A stretch of DNA of 38,297 bases, from positions 1 to 38,297 of the forward strand of contig JAPTJF010000545.1 of NCBI GenBank assembly GCA_029339195.1, written 5' to 3'. Each line of letters starts with the position of its first letter. Position 1 is the first letter of the stretch. Both the position numbers and the translations under genes were made by a program. The stretch comes from Micractinium sp. NFX-FRZ. Lineage: Eukaryota > Chlorophyta > Trebouxiophyceae > Chlorellales > Chlorellaceae. The notes under the pieces are model-generated. The model worked only from the letters and a program-made list of their open reading frames with translations. It was not told the DNA's origin and did no database searches. This document shows positions 11,473 to 22,700 of this stretch, piece by piece.

Positions 11473-13458
11473 CAGCGGCAGCACACCTCGAAGACGCCGG
11501 AGTCGATGGTGAGGATGGAGACGTCAAAGGTGCCGCCGCCCAGGTCGAACACCAGGATGTTCTGCTCCTTGCCCTGCACAACCGAGTGGGAGCACACACA
11601 ATCACAGGCATGCTCAGTAAGATGGTGACCGGAAGCAAGCAGCAGCGTGGCATATAGTGAAGTGAGGGACCCTGCAGCCTGCTGTACCATCCACCCACAC
11701 TGCACCGCCCATCCAGCTTCAGCCCCTCTTGCCCCCTTGAAATCCCCTCCCTCCCACTCCCTCCCGCTTCCGCACACCTTCTTGTCCAGGCCGTAGGCGA
11801 TGGCGGCGGCGGTGGGCTCGTTGATGATGCGCACCACGTTGAGGCCCGCAATCACGCCGGCATCCTGCACAGAGCGGGGTGGGCACCAGGGGAGCATGCA
11901 GGGGGTGGTGATGAGCCGGTGCTTGCATGACGTTTTGCTTGTGCGGCTTCGGCCTGCTATCGCATCTGGCGCTGCCGTCCCCCGCCCCTCCTCCCATCGC
12001 TCATGCCGACCCAGCCGTCCCCCCGCCAGAGCTCCCTGGCAGCCTTTGCTCTTCAACCCCTGCCCCTGCCCCCACCTTGGTGGCCTGGCGCTGTGCGTCG
12101 TTGAAGTATGCGGGGACGGTGACCACAGCGTGCTTGACGTCCTTGCCCAGGAACGCCTCGGCCGTCTCCTTCATCTTGGTCAGAATCATGGCGCTGATCT
12201 CCTCGGGGGAGAAGGTCTTCTTCTCGCCCGCCATCTCAACTGCGGGGCGTGGGTGCGATGGGTGGGTGGGAGGGAGTGGGGTGAGGGAGAGCGCCGGGTG
12301 GGCAGGCAGGAGGGCCACAAGCGAGGGGCAGGCGGGGCAGGCAGCACCTCGACTTTTGCAGCGTGCAGGCAGTGGCGGCAGGGTGCGACATGGCAGGATG
12401 TGCTAGGTGCTGCAGCCCAGAGCATGCGCATCCCGCTCCACAGCGCACCCCAGCTGCACAGTACCTCGTGCATTTGCGCCATCGCCTCTCCGCCCTCTCC
12501 GCCACAGGCTCACCCCCTGCACCCCCGCCCTCCCGCACCGCCCCGCCCCAGCCCCAGTGCGCACCCTCGATGTAGGGCTTGGTCTGCTTGTCCACAATCT
12601 CGTAGGACACGAGCTTGCGGTCGCGCTGCACATCGGCGTCAGAGAACCTGCGATGTTGCGAGGGAAGGCAGGGCGGCGGCGAGAGGTGAACGGGCACGTG
12701 GGCAGCATGCAAGCGCAGGCGTTGCGTCCTGGGGCGTGCGGTTAAACCCTCTAGAGTGCGCCCAGGATTGTTGAGGCAATGTGCGGCAGGCGTGGGGCAG
12801 CAAAGCAAGCCAGGCGGGGAATGTGTCCCATCAGCGGGTTCCGGTACCTGCTGGGCGGCGGTGGGGAAGCGGGCACGCGGTGCCTGGCGCAGGGACACAT
12901 GCGGCGCCACGGCTGCCTGGCGCTGCTTCATCTACTGCACGACATGCCCAGCCAACAGCCTCCCTGCAGCCCCCATGCATGATCGCAGCATAGGAAGGGG
13001 GCTCACTTGCGGCCGATGAGGCGCTTGACGTCGTAGACGGTGCGATTGGGGTTGACGGTCGCCTGGTTCTTGGCGGCGTCGCCGATGAGGCGCTCCGTGT
13101 CGGTGAATGCGACGTAGGAGGGGGTGATCCGGTTGCCCTGATCGTTGGCAATGATCTCCACCTTGCCGTTCTTGTAGACGCCCACGCACGAGTAGGTCGT
13201 GCCCAGGTCGATGCCAATCACCGTGCCCAGCTTCTCCTGCTCCTTCTTCTCCTCCTTGGCGGCCACCAGGGAGGCGGCGCACAGCGCCAGGGCTGCGGGA
13301 AGGGGTGGCAGCAGCACAGTGGGACGCGGGGTGCGGGGCCAGCGGCATGTGCGCTTGACTGCTGCCAGTGCTGCCAACACCAGCAATGCAGGGCTGGGGG
13401 CGTCCAGTAGCGTGTGCTTCCTACCTGCGCCCAGCAGCAGTGCGCTGCGCAGCTTCAT
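7908..13458 (-). CDS. BIP: BiP, ER-lumenal HSP70 chaperone
   Basis: Fifteen exons, in coding order: 13425-13458, 13007-13292, 12565-12647, 12076-12239, 11778-11864, 11487-11573, 11126-11254, 10739-10912, 10240-10410, 9755-9904, 9353-9524, 9037-9108, 8699-8829, 8348-8446, 7908-8057. Phases close to 662 aa, the usual BiP length. A signal peptide of about 23 residues is split by intron 1. HSP70 signatures are intact: [14 protein letters not shown] (DLGTT at 40-44), [11 protein letters not shown] (227-237), [12 protein letters not shown] (from 364), and the interdomain linker near 415-425 ([11 protein letters not shown]). A helical lid and an acidic Gly/Glu tail end in HDEL (659-662), so the product stays in the ER lumen. 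BiP binds unfolded chains in an ATP cycle and moderates the unfolded-protein response. The gene is head to head with GRP94 over 260 bp. An open frame extends upstream of the chosen Met, but only this Met gives a proper signal peptide. Exons 5-10 all start and end in phase 0. Confidence 0.98.
10388..10522 (-). repeat. duplicated start of BiP exon 9 inside intron 8
   Basis: The acceptor side of exon 9 (10388-10414) is repeated at 10496-10522, 108 bp away, with 26 of 27 bases identical. The copy keeps the acceptor AG and would encode Ala-Thr-Glu-Asp-Ala-Asn-Leu-Lys instead of Ala-Met-Glu-Asp-Ala-Asn-Leu-Lys. It diverges soon afterwards, so it acts as a decoy 3' splice site. Confidence 0.9.
11438..11470. 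repeat. (GCA)11 trinucleotide repeat beside the BiP exon 6 donor
   Basis: Eleven GCA units sit in BiP intron 6, beginning about 16 bases inside the 5' splice site; on the sense strand they read as CTG/TGC. Confidence 0.9.
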
Positions 13459-13718
13459 AGCGTGTGTCCCGCCGCGATCACCACTGCAGACGCTCCTGAG
13501 TGTGTGTGGGGATGTGTGGCGCGAGCTGCTGGTAGCAGGGCTAAGAATGAATGAAATGGCAGCCTGATGTGACTGAATGGAACGCGTATAGAAGTGGCAG
13601 CATGGCGATGTACAGTGTGACACTGTTGCACTGTACCGCCCACTCGGCGTCGAGAAACTCACGCCGCTGGGTTGTCCAGGCATCACATCACATCGGTTGT
13701 ATTTCAAGGATTTTTAAG
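13459..13718. promoter_or_regulatory. 260-bp bidirectional promoter shared by BiP and GRP94
   Basis: The two start codons are separated by only 260 bp, so both 5' UTRs and core promoters must fit here. Visible structure: arms GTACAGTG (13610-13617) and CACTGTAC (13629-13636) form a perfect 8-bp inverted repeat. Nested in it, CAGTGT and ACACTG flank one G (13613-13625). TGTACCGCCC at 13632-13641 recurs in the PDI promoter. A second small inverted repeat is GGCGT/ACGCC (13646-13650 and 13661-13665). I found no exact animal ERSE or plant UPRE. ER-stress control is an inference from the genes driven. Confidence 0.8.
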
Positions 13719-16700
13719 ATGGCACGCCACCGGCTGGCAGGCTGCCTGCTGCTGGCGCTCGCCGCCTTTGCGGCCATTCAAGGTGAGCGCCCGACTGTGG
13801 CTTGCTGCTGCTGGTGTATGCAACTGCATGCTGATCCACGCCCTCCAGCCCGCTGATTGGCCCCCCATGTGCTCCCCAATTGGCGACCACTGCAGGCGTC
13901 CGTGCTGAGGAGGCCGCGCCCTCTGCCGATGCGTGAGTGCCCGCAGCCAGGAGGGCAGTCCACTTTCCCAGGCACTGCACCCTTTGGGCACAGCCGCCAC
14001 AGCCAGGGCTGCGCGCCGCCAGCTGCCTGCCCGCCTCCCGTATGTGACGTGACGCCCTTGCGCCGCCGCTGCCGCCACCCGCCCCCTGCTTTGCGCCGCT
14101 TGCAGCGTCGAGACCCCCCAGGCCGTGGCTGCCCCTGCTGCAAAGGACCGCCAGTTCCGTGCCGGCGCTGAGGCCCGGCCTTTCCAGGTGGGGGCGGGCT
14201 TTGGGGGTTGCTGGGAGTGGTTGGTGGCACCGCCCAGCACTGTGTATGTGTCCCATCTGCCGGACGCCGCTTCTGGATGCCTGCCAGGCGCCTGCGCCCG
14301 TCACACTATCTGCCCTCCAAACCCACCAGTCGAACAGACGGCGCCCTCCTGAATTGTTGGTACACTATTCACTGCTGCGCCTCCACTGCAGGCGGAGGTG
14401 TCTTACAGTTTGCATCCTTGCATTGATAACAACAAAAAACTGACCTTTCCTGCAGGCCGAGGTGTCCCGCATGATGGACATCATCATCCATTCCCTCTAC
14501 TCCAACAAGGACATCTTCCTGCGCGAGCTCATCTCCAACGCGGCCGATGCCCTGGACAAGATCCGCTTCCTCTCCATCACTGACAAGAGCCAGATGGGTG
14601 AGCGCGCAATACAAGCAGGATGGGGATGAGGAGCCAACAGGCTGTTGCGACCCTAGGCAGAGGTTGTCTGGGGTGGAATGGTACAAAGGGCGCTCTACGC
14701 GGCCGCCTGCTCCGCCTGCTGCCGCGCTCGTCGCGCCCTGCACATGCACAGGACCTGCCGGCCGGCCACCCGCCAATCCGGCAGCTGCGCCCCCTCCACA
14801 CCCCACCCACAACTATCCTCGCCTTTTAAACGCGTGCAGGCGAGGGCGACAACCAGACGCTGGAGATCCGGCTGTCTGTGGACAAGGAGAAGAAGATGCT
14901 GAGCCTGCGGGACCGGGGCGTGGGCATGACGCGCGCCGAGCTGGTGAACAACCTGGGCACCATCGCCAAGTCGGGCACCTCGGGTGAGCCGTGGCCCCCT
15001 GCTGCCCCAAGGGCCAAGCTCCTTTAGGGGGTTGGACGGCCAAGAAGTGAGGGCAGCCAGGTGTTTTTAGGGTCTTGCAGCGCGTGCCGTGCCAGGGCTG
15101 CCGAGCAGGCAGCCACAGCGGCAGTGGCGGCGCCGCCCCCACTGCTGGCACACCCCTCGTCCTACCCCTCCCCCCTTCACTCTTCCTCACCTTCCCTCTT
15201 CCCCCCGACGACCCGCCACGTCCCCCCTCCTCCCGCTGCTGCTGCAGCCTTCCTGGAGCAGATGCAGAAGGGCGGCGACCTCAACCTGATTGGCCAGTTT
15301 GGCGTCGGCTTCTACTCCGTCTACCTGGTGGCCGACTATGTGGAGGTCATCTCCAAGCACAACAATGACACGCAGTGAGTGCGGGGAGGGGGGGAAGAGT
15401 ATCCAATGCAAGGGCCCAGATAAAGCTGTTCTTGACACGGCAAGAGCCGTTCCTGTGCTTTCATGCTGCTGGGACTCGCACCCAAGTCCGAGCGCAGCGT
15501 GGGGCGAGGGATGCCAGCTAGGCAGCAGGGAGGGCTGCAGCAGAGGCCATGCTGCTCGCTGCCAGGCTGGCGATGTACTGCCTGCGACGTTGCTGCAGTA
15601 CGGCCAGCCTGGCGTGGGGCCCTGACAGGCAGCAAGCCGCGGCGTCGCAGGCTGCACCGCCTGTACTGCCCGCTGCGTCGCCGCCTGTACCTCTGCGCCG
15701 GCACCATCTGTACTGCCTGCCTGTCCTGGCCCGCACCTGCACCTTCCCCCATCACCGCTCTCCTGCCCACGCCTCCCTCAACAGCTTCCTTCACCCCACC
15801 CCGCACTGCGCCCCAACCTCGTACCACCCCGCAGGCACATCTGGGAGTCCAAGGCTGACGGCAGCTTTGCCGTGAGCGAGGACACCGAGGGCGAGCCCCT
15901 GGGGCGCGGCACCCAGATCAACATCTACCTCAAGGTGCGGTGGGGCGGGGTGGGGTGGGGTGGGGCCAGGCAGCCGTGAGCGTGTCATGCATGTGAATGT
16001 GCCACTTGTCAGCAGGGCGCGCAGGTCAATGAAGCACCCCAAATCAGGGCCACCCGCACCGCCGGCACCGCCGCTCTCCTTGCCACCTCCTTGTTTGCCC
16101 GCCCTGTCCCCCCGCCCTCTGCAGGACTCCTGCCAGGAGTACCTTCAACTGGACTGTCTCACACTTTCCCAACCTCCCCATGCGCACCCTGCCCCTCTCT
16201 CCCCGCCCCTCTGCGGGTCTCCTGCCAGGAGCACCTGCAGGAGGAGAAGGCTTGCGGAAAGCTGGTGCAGCTCTGCCACACTACTCACACCTCCTCCCCC
16301 GTCCGCGTGTTGCCTCTCTTGCTGCTGCAGGACTCCTGCCAGGAGTACCTGCAGGAGGAGAAGCTGAAGGAGCTGGTGCAGCGCTACTCCGAGTTCATCA
16401 ACTTTCCAATCATGATGCTGGAGAGCCGCACCGAGGAGAAGGAGGTGGGGCGGGGCTGGGAGGGCTGGGTGGGACGAAGGGGCTGGAGGGTCGCCATTGT
16501 GATGCCTAGGGACTGCCACCGAGGAGAATGAGGTGGGCGGGAAGGCTGCTGGGGCGTTGGTGGGCTGGCAGGCAGGGGATAGTGCCCTGCGGGCTGGCAG
16601 GGGTGCCCGGAGTGTTTTCCTCTGGACCAGCACGCGAACAAACGCCAACAATTACTGCAGGCCTCGCCCCTGCCCCCTCACTTCCCCCTCTCACTTCCCC

Positions 16701-19700
16701 CCCTCTCTCCCTTCCTCCCTCCCTCCCTCCCTCCCTCCCCTCCAGGTGCCCATTGAGGAGGAGGAGGCCCCTGCTGAGAAGCCTGCCGAGGAGTTGAGCG
16801 AGGAGGAGAAGGCCAAGAAGGCGGAGGAGGGCAAGGAGGGGGAGAGCGTGGAGGTGGAGGGTGAGCGCGGGCAGGGGGGGGAGGGAGAGGTGGCGGGGGG
16901 CACAGTGCCGCTTTGCTGTGCTGAGACGGTGCTGTGCTGCGCTGTGTTGTTTGTGTGCCGGCGAACGCTGGCGGAGCGGGGGCATGCTGAGCGTGTGTGC
17001 TGTGCCCGCTGCGTCTCATCCCGTCCCCTGCCAACCTGCTTCCATCCACTCAACCATGTCGCCTCCCCTGCTTTGCGCCCCGCAGATGAGGATGAGGAGG
17101 AGGAGAAGAAGCCCAAGACCAAGAAGGTGTCTGAGACCATTACCGAGTGGAAGGCGCTGAACGACAACCAGGTGGGTGTGTGCAGGAGGTGGGGTTGTGA
17201 GGGTCGGGGTGGTGTGTAATTGTGTGTGGGCCTTGGGCTGGCTGGCTGGCGTGTATGGGGTGGCTGGCTGGAGAGTGCAGGGCGTGAATGATATCCCACG
17301 ACGCGCTGCACCTGTTCCGACACCTCAGCGTGCCAGCCCACCACTTCTGCACATGACCCTCTCCACCCTTCCCTGCCCGCCCGCCCCGCAGGCCCTGTGG
17401 CTGCGCCCCCCCGGCAACGTCAGCGAGGAGGAGTACGCCAAGTTCTACAAGGTGAGGCGGGGGGTTTATTTGTTTAAAAAATTTAACTCTATGGACTTGG
17501 TGGAGTTGGTTCATTCGCTGCTTGCGTGCCGGCTGGTGAGCTGGGACGGCTGGCTGGCCTGCCCCCTGCTCCAACCGCCCCTGGCCCCAGGCCCGGCCCC
17601 ACCCTGCTGCCTCGTTCGTCAAGGCTTTGTTTAACCGTGATTGGGCGGTCCCCTGACACCCACACAGCAAGGCTCGCCTTTGTGTTTCCCTTACCCCTTC
17701 CATTTCCATTCTTCCTTGCCCACACCCACAGGCCCTGTCCAAGCGCGACTGGGAGGCGCCCCTGGCCCACACCCACTTCAAGGCGGAGGGCGACGTGGAG
17801 TTCAAGGCAGTCATGTTTGTGCCCCCCACCGCCCCCCACGGTGAGCGCGCTGCGGTTGCACTGGGCTGTGCTGGGCTGTGCTGGGCTGTGCGTGCTGGTG
17901 CTGCTGGGCGGCGTGGAGGCCAACCACCGCCAGCGACTCCCTCTCCTCACCCGGTACACCCTCAAACTCACAACCACGACCGGAAGCACCGGCCCGTCCC
18001 TCGGCCTTGGCCGTTATGACACCACCACCTTCTATCTGCCTTCTCCCCCCCACACACACACAGACCTGTACGACAACTACTACGGCAAGAAGCCCAGCGT
18101 GAAGCTTTACGTGCGCCGCGTCTTCATCTCCGACTCCTTCGAGGACCTGCTGCCCAAGTGAGCCTGCCCTGCTGTGGGCTGACATATGCCACTTGGGGAG
18201 GGTGTGTTGGGTACAGGAAGGCAGTTCTTGTGGGCTGCTGTTGTCGGGGCTGCTGCGTCTGCATCTCTCTGACCGCTTTGACGACCTGCAGCCTGCCCGA
18301 ATATTTCACTGTGCGCACCTTACCCTGACCCACGGTGTCCCCTCATCTTCGCTCGCTCCTGTGCACAGGTGGCTCTCCTTCCTGGTGGGCCTGGTCGACT
18401 CCGACACCATGCCCCTCAACGTCTCCCGCGAGATGCTGCAGCTGCACGAGGGTGAGCACAGCACAGCACAGCACAGCACAGCGCAGTGCCGCGCCGCCAC
18501 TGCGCTGCCGCCTGCTGGCCCTGGCACCTGCCCCTCCTCCCCCTGCCTCCCTCGCAAGGCGCTTGTCTTTGATCAACAAGGTCGGTTTCTGATTGAATCC
18601 AACTGCCTGCTGTTTGCACCTCTGCTGCAGGCCTCAAGGTTATCAAAAAGAAGCTGGTGCGCAAGGCAATCGACATGATCAAGAAGCTGGCGGACGCCGA
18701 GAGCAAGGCGCGCAAGGCTGAGGAGGAGGAGAAGAAGGACGGTGAGCCGAGGGGGGCGGGCAAGGGAATGGGGGCATGGAAGGAGGAGTCAGGTGGGTGC
18801 AGCCACTGCGCGTTTGTGCATGGGGCGGCCCTGCCTGTGGTGGGCTGCGGCACCCCTGGCTCACCCACACTGCCCCTCAGTATCGCCCCTCCTGCCACCC
18901 CGCCCTTCACACCACACACCCCTTGCAGCAGACGCCGCCGAGCAGAGCGCGGAGGAGAAGAAGGCTGCCCCTCACTCACTCACTTTCACCGGCTATCTTC
19001 TCCCCTCCCACTTCAACCGCCCCCCGCAGACGCCGCCGAGCAGAGCGNNNNNNNNNNNNNNNNNNNNNNNNNNNNNNNNNNNNNNNNNNNNNNNNNNNNN
19101 NNNNNNNNNNNNNNNNNNNNNNNNNGCAGACGCCGCCGAGCAGAGCGCGGAGGAGAAGAAGGCTGCCCCTCACTCACTCACTTTCACCGGCTATCTTCTC
19201 CCCTCCCACTTCAACCGCCCCCCGCAGACGCCGCCGAGCAGAGCGAGGAGGAGAAGAAGGCGGCCGAGGAGAAGAAGGAGGCGGCTGACAAGGCTGCCAA
19301 GGACTACGCCGAGTTTTACAAGTCGTTTGGCAAGTCGCTCAAGATGGGCATCATCGAGGACACCTCCAACCGGTGAGGGAGGGAGCAGCCAAGGAGCCAA
19401 CCGTGTGATTCATAACAATCAATCAATCAGTCAATCTACATTTCAAGTCCACGGGGAGCCAGCAGCGGTCTCATGGGACAGAGAAGGGGGAGAGCAATGG
19501 AGTGTGTAGCTAACGTAAAATTGGATGTACATGGCTAATTGCGCTTGGTTGGTGCAACCTTGAAGGGGACGGGCACCTCAAACCCACTGCCTGCGCGGTG
19601 CTGAGGTGGCGCAGTGCTGACGTCGGGCATTACCACCCTTCAACCCGCTGCCTGGTGCCTGCCGCGCTGCCGCTCGTCTGCCCCCGCCCCGCATGACCTT

Positions 19701-22700
19701 GCACTCCTCCCCCCTCGCCCCCCGACGCTCTTGCACGCCGCAGCCGCCGCCTGCTGCCCCTGCTGCGCTTCCACTCCTCCAAGTCCCCCGACAAGCTCAT
19801 CAGCCTGGCTGACTATGCGGAGGGCATGAAGGAGGGGCAGAAGCACATCTACTACCTCGTGGGTGAGGCTGTGTGTGCGGTGTGTGGGGTTGGTGGTGGC
19901 GGGGCGGGCGAGCTGGGGGTTGGCGTGTCCTGTGCCCTGACAACGGGTTTGGTGCAGCCTCCTGGGGAGGGTGGGTGCGTGCGTGCGTGCTTGGGTGGGT
20001 GGGTGGGTGGGTGGGTGAACACTCTGCCCCACGTGGCGGCGGGGTGTTGGAACCCAGCTCGTGCTCCCTCGGCTGTTACCCTGCTCCCACCCCTTGTCCG
20101 CACCGCCGCCCCACCACCCTCCTTCCTGTCTCTTTTCCCCCAGGCTCCTCCAAGGACGAGGTCTCCCAGTCGCCCTTTGTTGAGAGCCTGGTTGAGAAGG
20201 GGTACGAGGTGCTCTACATGACCGACCCGCTGGACGAGTATGTGATGCAGGTCAGTAGGGCCATGTGTGTGGGCAGTCGAGTCGGGCAGGAGGGTTGGGG
20301 TGGTAGCAGGCTGCGGATTGGGCGGTGTGTCATCTCAGTTGGCCGCATGTGCCTGCTTCGCCGGCAACGTTTGCGCATCCCTGCACATCTCCTTCTTCCA
20401 GCCTCCCCGTTCCAACCCTGGCCCCTCCCCTCACTCTTCCCCCCCTCTTCCCCTCACCCCACCCGCAGAACGTGCACGAGTACGAGGACAAGGAGTTTGC
20501 CAACGTGAGCAAGGACGACCTGAAGCTGGCGGGCAAGGACGACCAGGAGAAGAAGCGGGAGAAGAAGCTCAAGGTGGGGCGGGGCGGGGGCTAGTGGTTG
20601 GGACAAGAAGGCATGGGAGCTCGAGATTGGGTTTCAAGAGTTGGACGGATGCTGGGAGCTGCTGGAGGGGAAGTGCACCGAGGGGTGGGGAGGGCAGCAT
20701 GACTGGGGGAAGGAATGGGCGACCGGGATGTGCATGAGATGAGTGTGTGGAACCAGCAGCAGGCCTGCTCGCTGTCAGTTGGCTGCCTGGCCCTCCCGCC
20801 CTCCCTTTTGCATCAATCGGCATACGCCTCCCATGTACTTCGCCTGTCAACCTCGCATCTGACACCAACCCCGCTGCCCTGCCCTGCCCTGCCCCACGTT
20901 TCAACCGACCGCAGGAGGAATTCAAGGGCCTGGCCAAGTGGTGGAAGGAGGCGCTGGGGTCGGCCATTGAGAACGTCAAGGTCTCCAAGCGCCTGGCCAC
21001 CACCCCCTGCGTCGTCGTCTCCTCCAAGGTGAAGCCAGGGGAGGGAGATGGGGCAGCGGTCCAACCCTGCTTCTGGAGCACAGGAGCTGAAGAAGGGACA
21101 GTGCCGGCCTTGCGTGGCCACACTGCCTGTGCTGCGGCACGGGTGGAGAGTGAGCGCGCAGACGCTGGGCGGGCAGGACCTGCACCGCCCTGCTGTACTG
21201 ACCCAACTGTACTGCCTGTATTGCCTGCCACTGCAGTACGGGTGGAGCGCCACCATGGAGCGCATCGCCCGCTCCCAGACGCTGGGCGACCAGGACCGCG
21301 CCAAATACATGCGGGGGCAGCGCTCGCTGGAGATCAACCCGCGCCACCCGCTGATCAAGGAGATGAAGGCGCAGGTGGGCGGGGGGTCAAGGCGCTTGGC
21401 TGTGTGCTGCATTGGATGGGCAGTTGGTCTTTCTTAGGGCGTGGTGGCTCCACCCGCTCAATCAGGGGATGAAGGCGCAGGTGGGCGGCTGGTGTGGGAG
21501 AAGTTGCGGGCTTCTGGTGTGTTCGAGGCTCCTTTTGAACCGAGTACGTTGAGTAAAAAAGGAATGAAGGCGCAGGTGGGCACGGCTGCTCAGCGCGCTT
21601 GACTGCCTGGGCCACCTCACATTGCAATGGGTTGGCAGTTGGTTCCGAGGCTGTGGGTGCCAGCCGCTGATCAACAAGTTACAAGCTGCAGGTGGGGTGC
21701 CGTATGGTTGGGTGGGGTCACGCTCAACCAAAACGTGGCTTCTGAGGCTTCGGTAAGCACCGGTGATGTGACTTCCGCTCTCCCTTCCTGTCCTGCCATC
21801 ACACTCTCCCCCGCTCGTCTACCTCCTCACCTGCAACCCTGCGCCCCCTCCCCCGCTGTGCAGCACGACGCCGACGCTGAGTCAGCAGACCTGAAGGACC
21901 GCGCCACCCTGCTGTACCAGACCTGCCTGCTGGAGTCGGGTGAGCGGGGAGGGGGGTGAAGGGGGCAGGGCAGGCTGGGCAAGCAGGGCAAGCAGGGGTG
22001 AGCAGGCATGGGGCCGCGTGGCTCGCTTGCTTGCTTGCTTGCTTGCTTGTTTTTGCTTTACATCTTTTTATCCGCAATGAATCTTGCGATAAAGATGCCT
22101 AGGTTTCTGAAAACCTGGAAAGGAGAGCGTTGAAACACGAATGGTAGAACAGAGGCAGAGGCTCGCTGGGAGCGCACTGGCACGCGCCGCCAGTGCGCAG
22201 CCCACCCTCCCTGGCTTCCTCAGCCCCCATCACCACCACCACGTGTGGTGCATGCCTCGCATCTATCCCTCCCCACCGGCTGCAAACAACCACACAACCT
22301 CCTTGCAACTGATGTGTAATGTCATGTTCAGTGTCGCCCCGCAGGCTTCGTGCTGGAGGATGTGAAGGAGCCTCACAGGATGTGTTGGACTGATTGTTGA
22401 TTGTCTAAAAATGTCGGATGCTGCGTGTCAATGTCGCCCCCCCGCAGGCTTCATGCTGGAGGATGTGAAGGAGTTCAACAGCCGCGTGTTCAAGCTGCTG
22501 GCCAAGGACATGAACGTGGCCGACCTGAGCGTGCCGCGGGAGGAGGTGCAGGCGGAGGGTGAGTGGAGAGAAGCTTGGTTGGCTGTTTGAAGTGGGAGGG
22601 AGGGACGGCGGCGGAGTGTGAGCTGCGCAGGGGGGGCTTGAGTTGTAGTGTAGAAGGCTTGGCTGGCTGTGTGAAGGGACAGGGTGGGGGGAGGGAGGCG

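Noticed and set aside
13551..13718. In-frame upstream start that would extend GRP94 by 56 residues
   Set aside because: It would bury the signal peptide; the Met at 13719 gives a canonical ER signal, and the extension lies in the shared promoter.
13459..13718. Exact animal ERSE (CCAAT-N9-CCACG) or plant UPRE in the BiP/GRP94 promoter
   Set aside because: I looked for both on both strands and found no exact match.
18657..19376. Continuous open frame through the 98-bp array and gap
   Set aside because: Unit length (98) shifts the frame with every copy, and only the last acceptor joins exon 15 to a GRP94-like continuation; the open run through N is an artefact of unknown bases.
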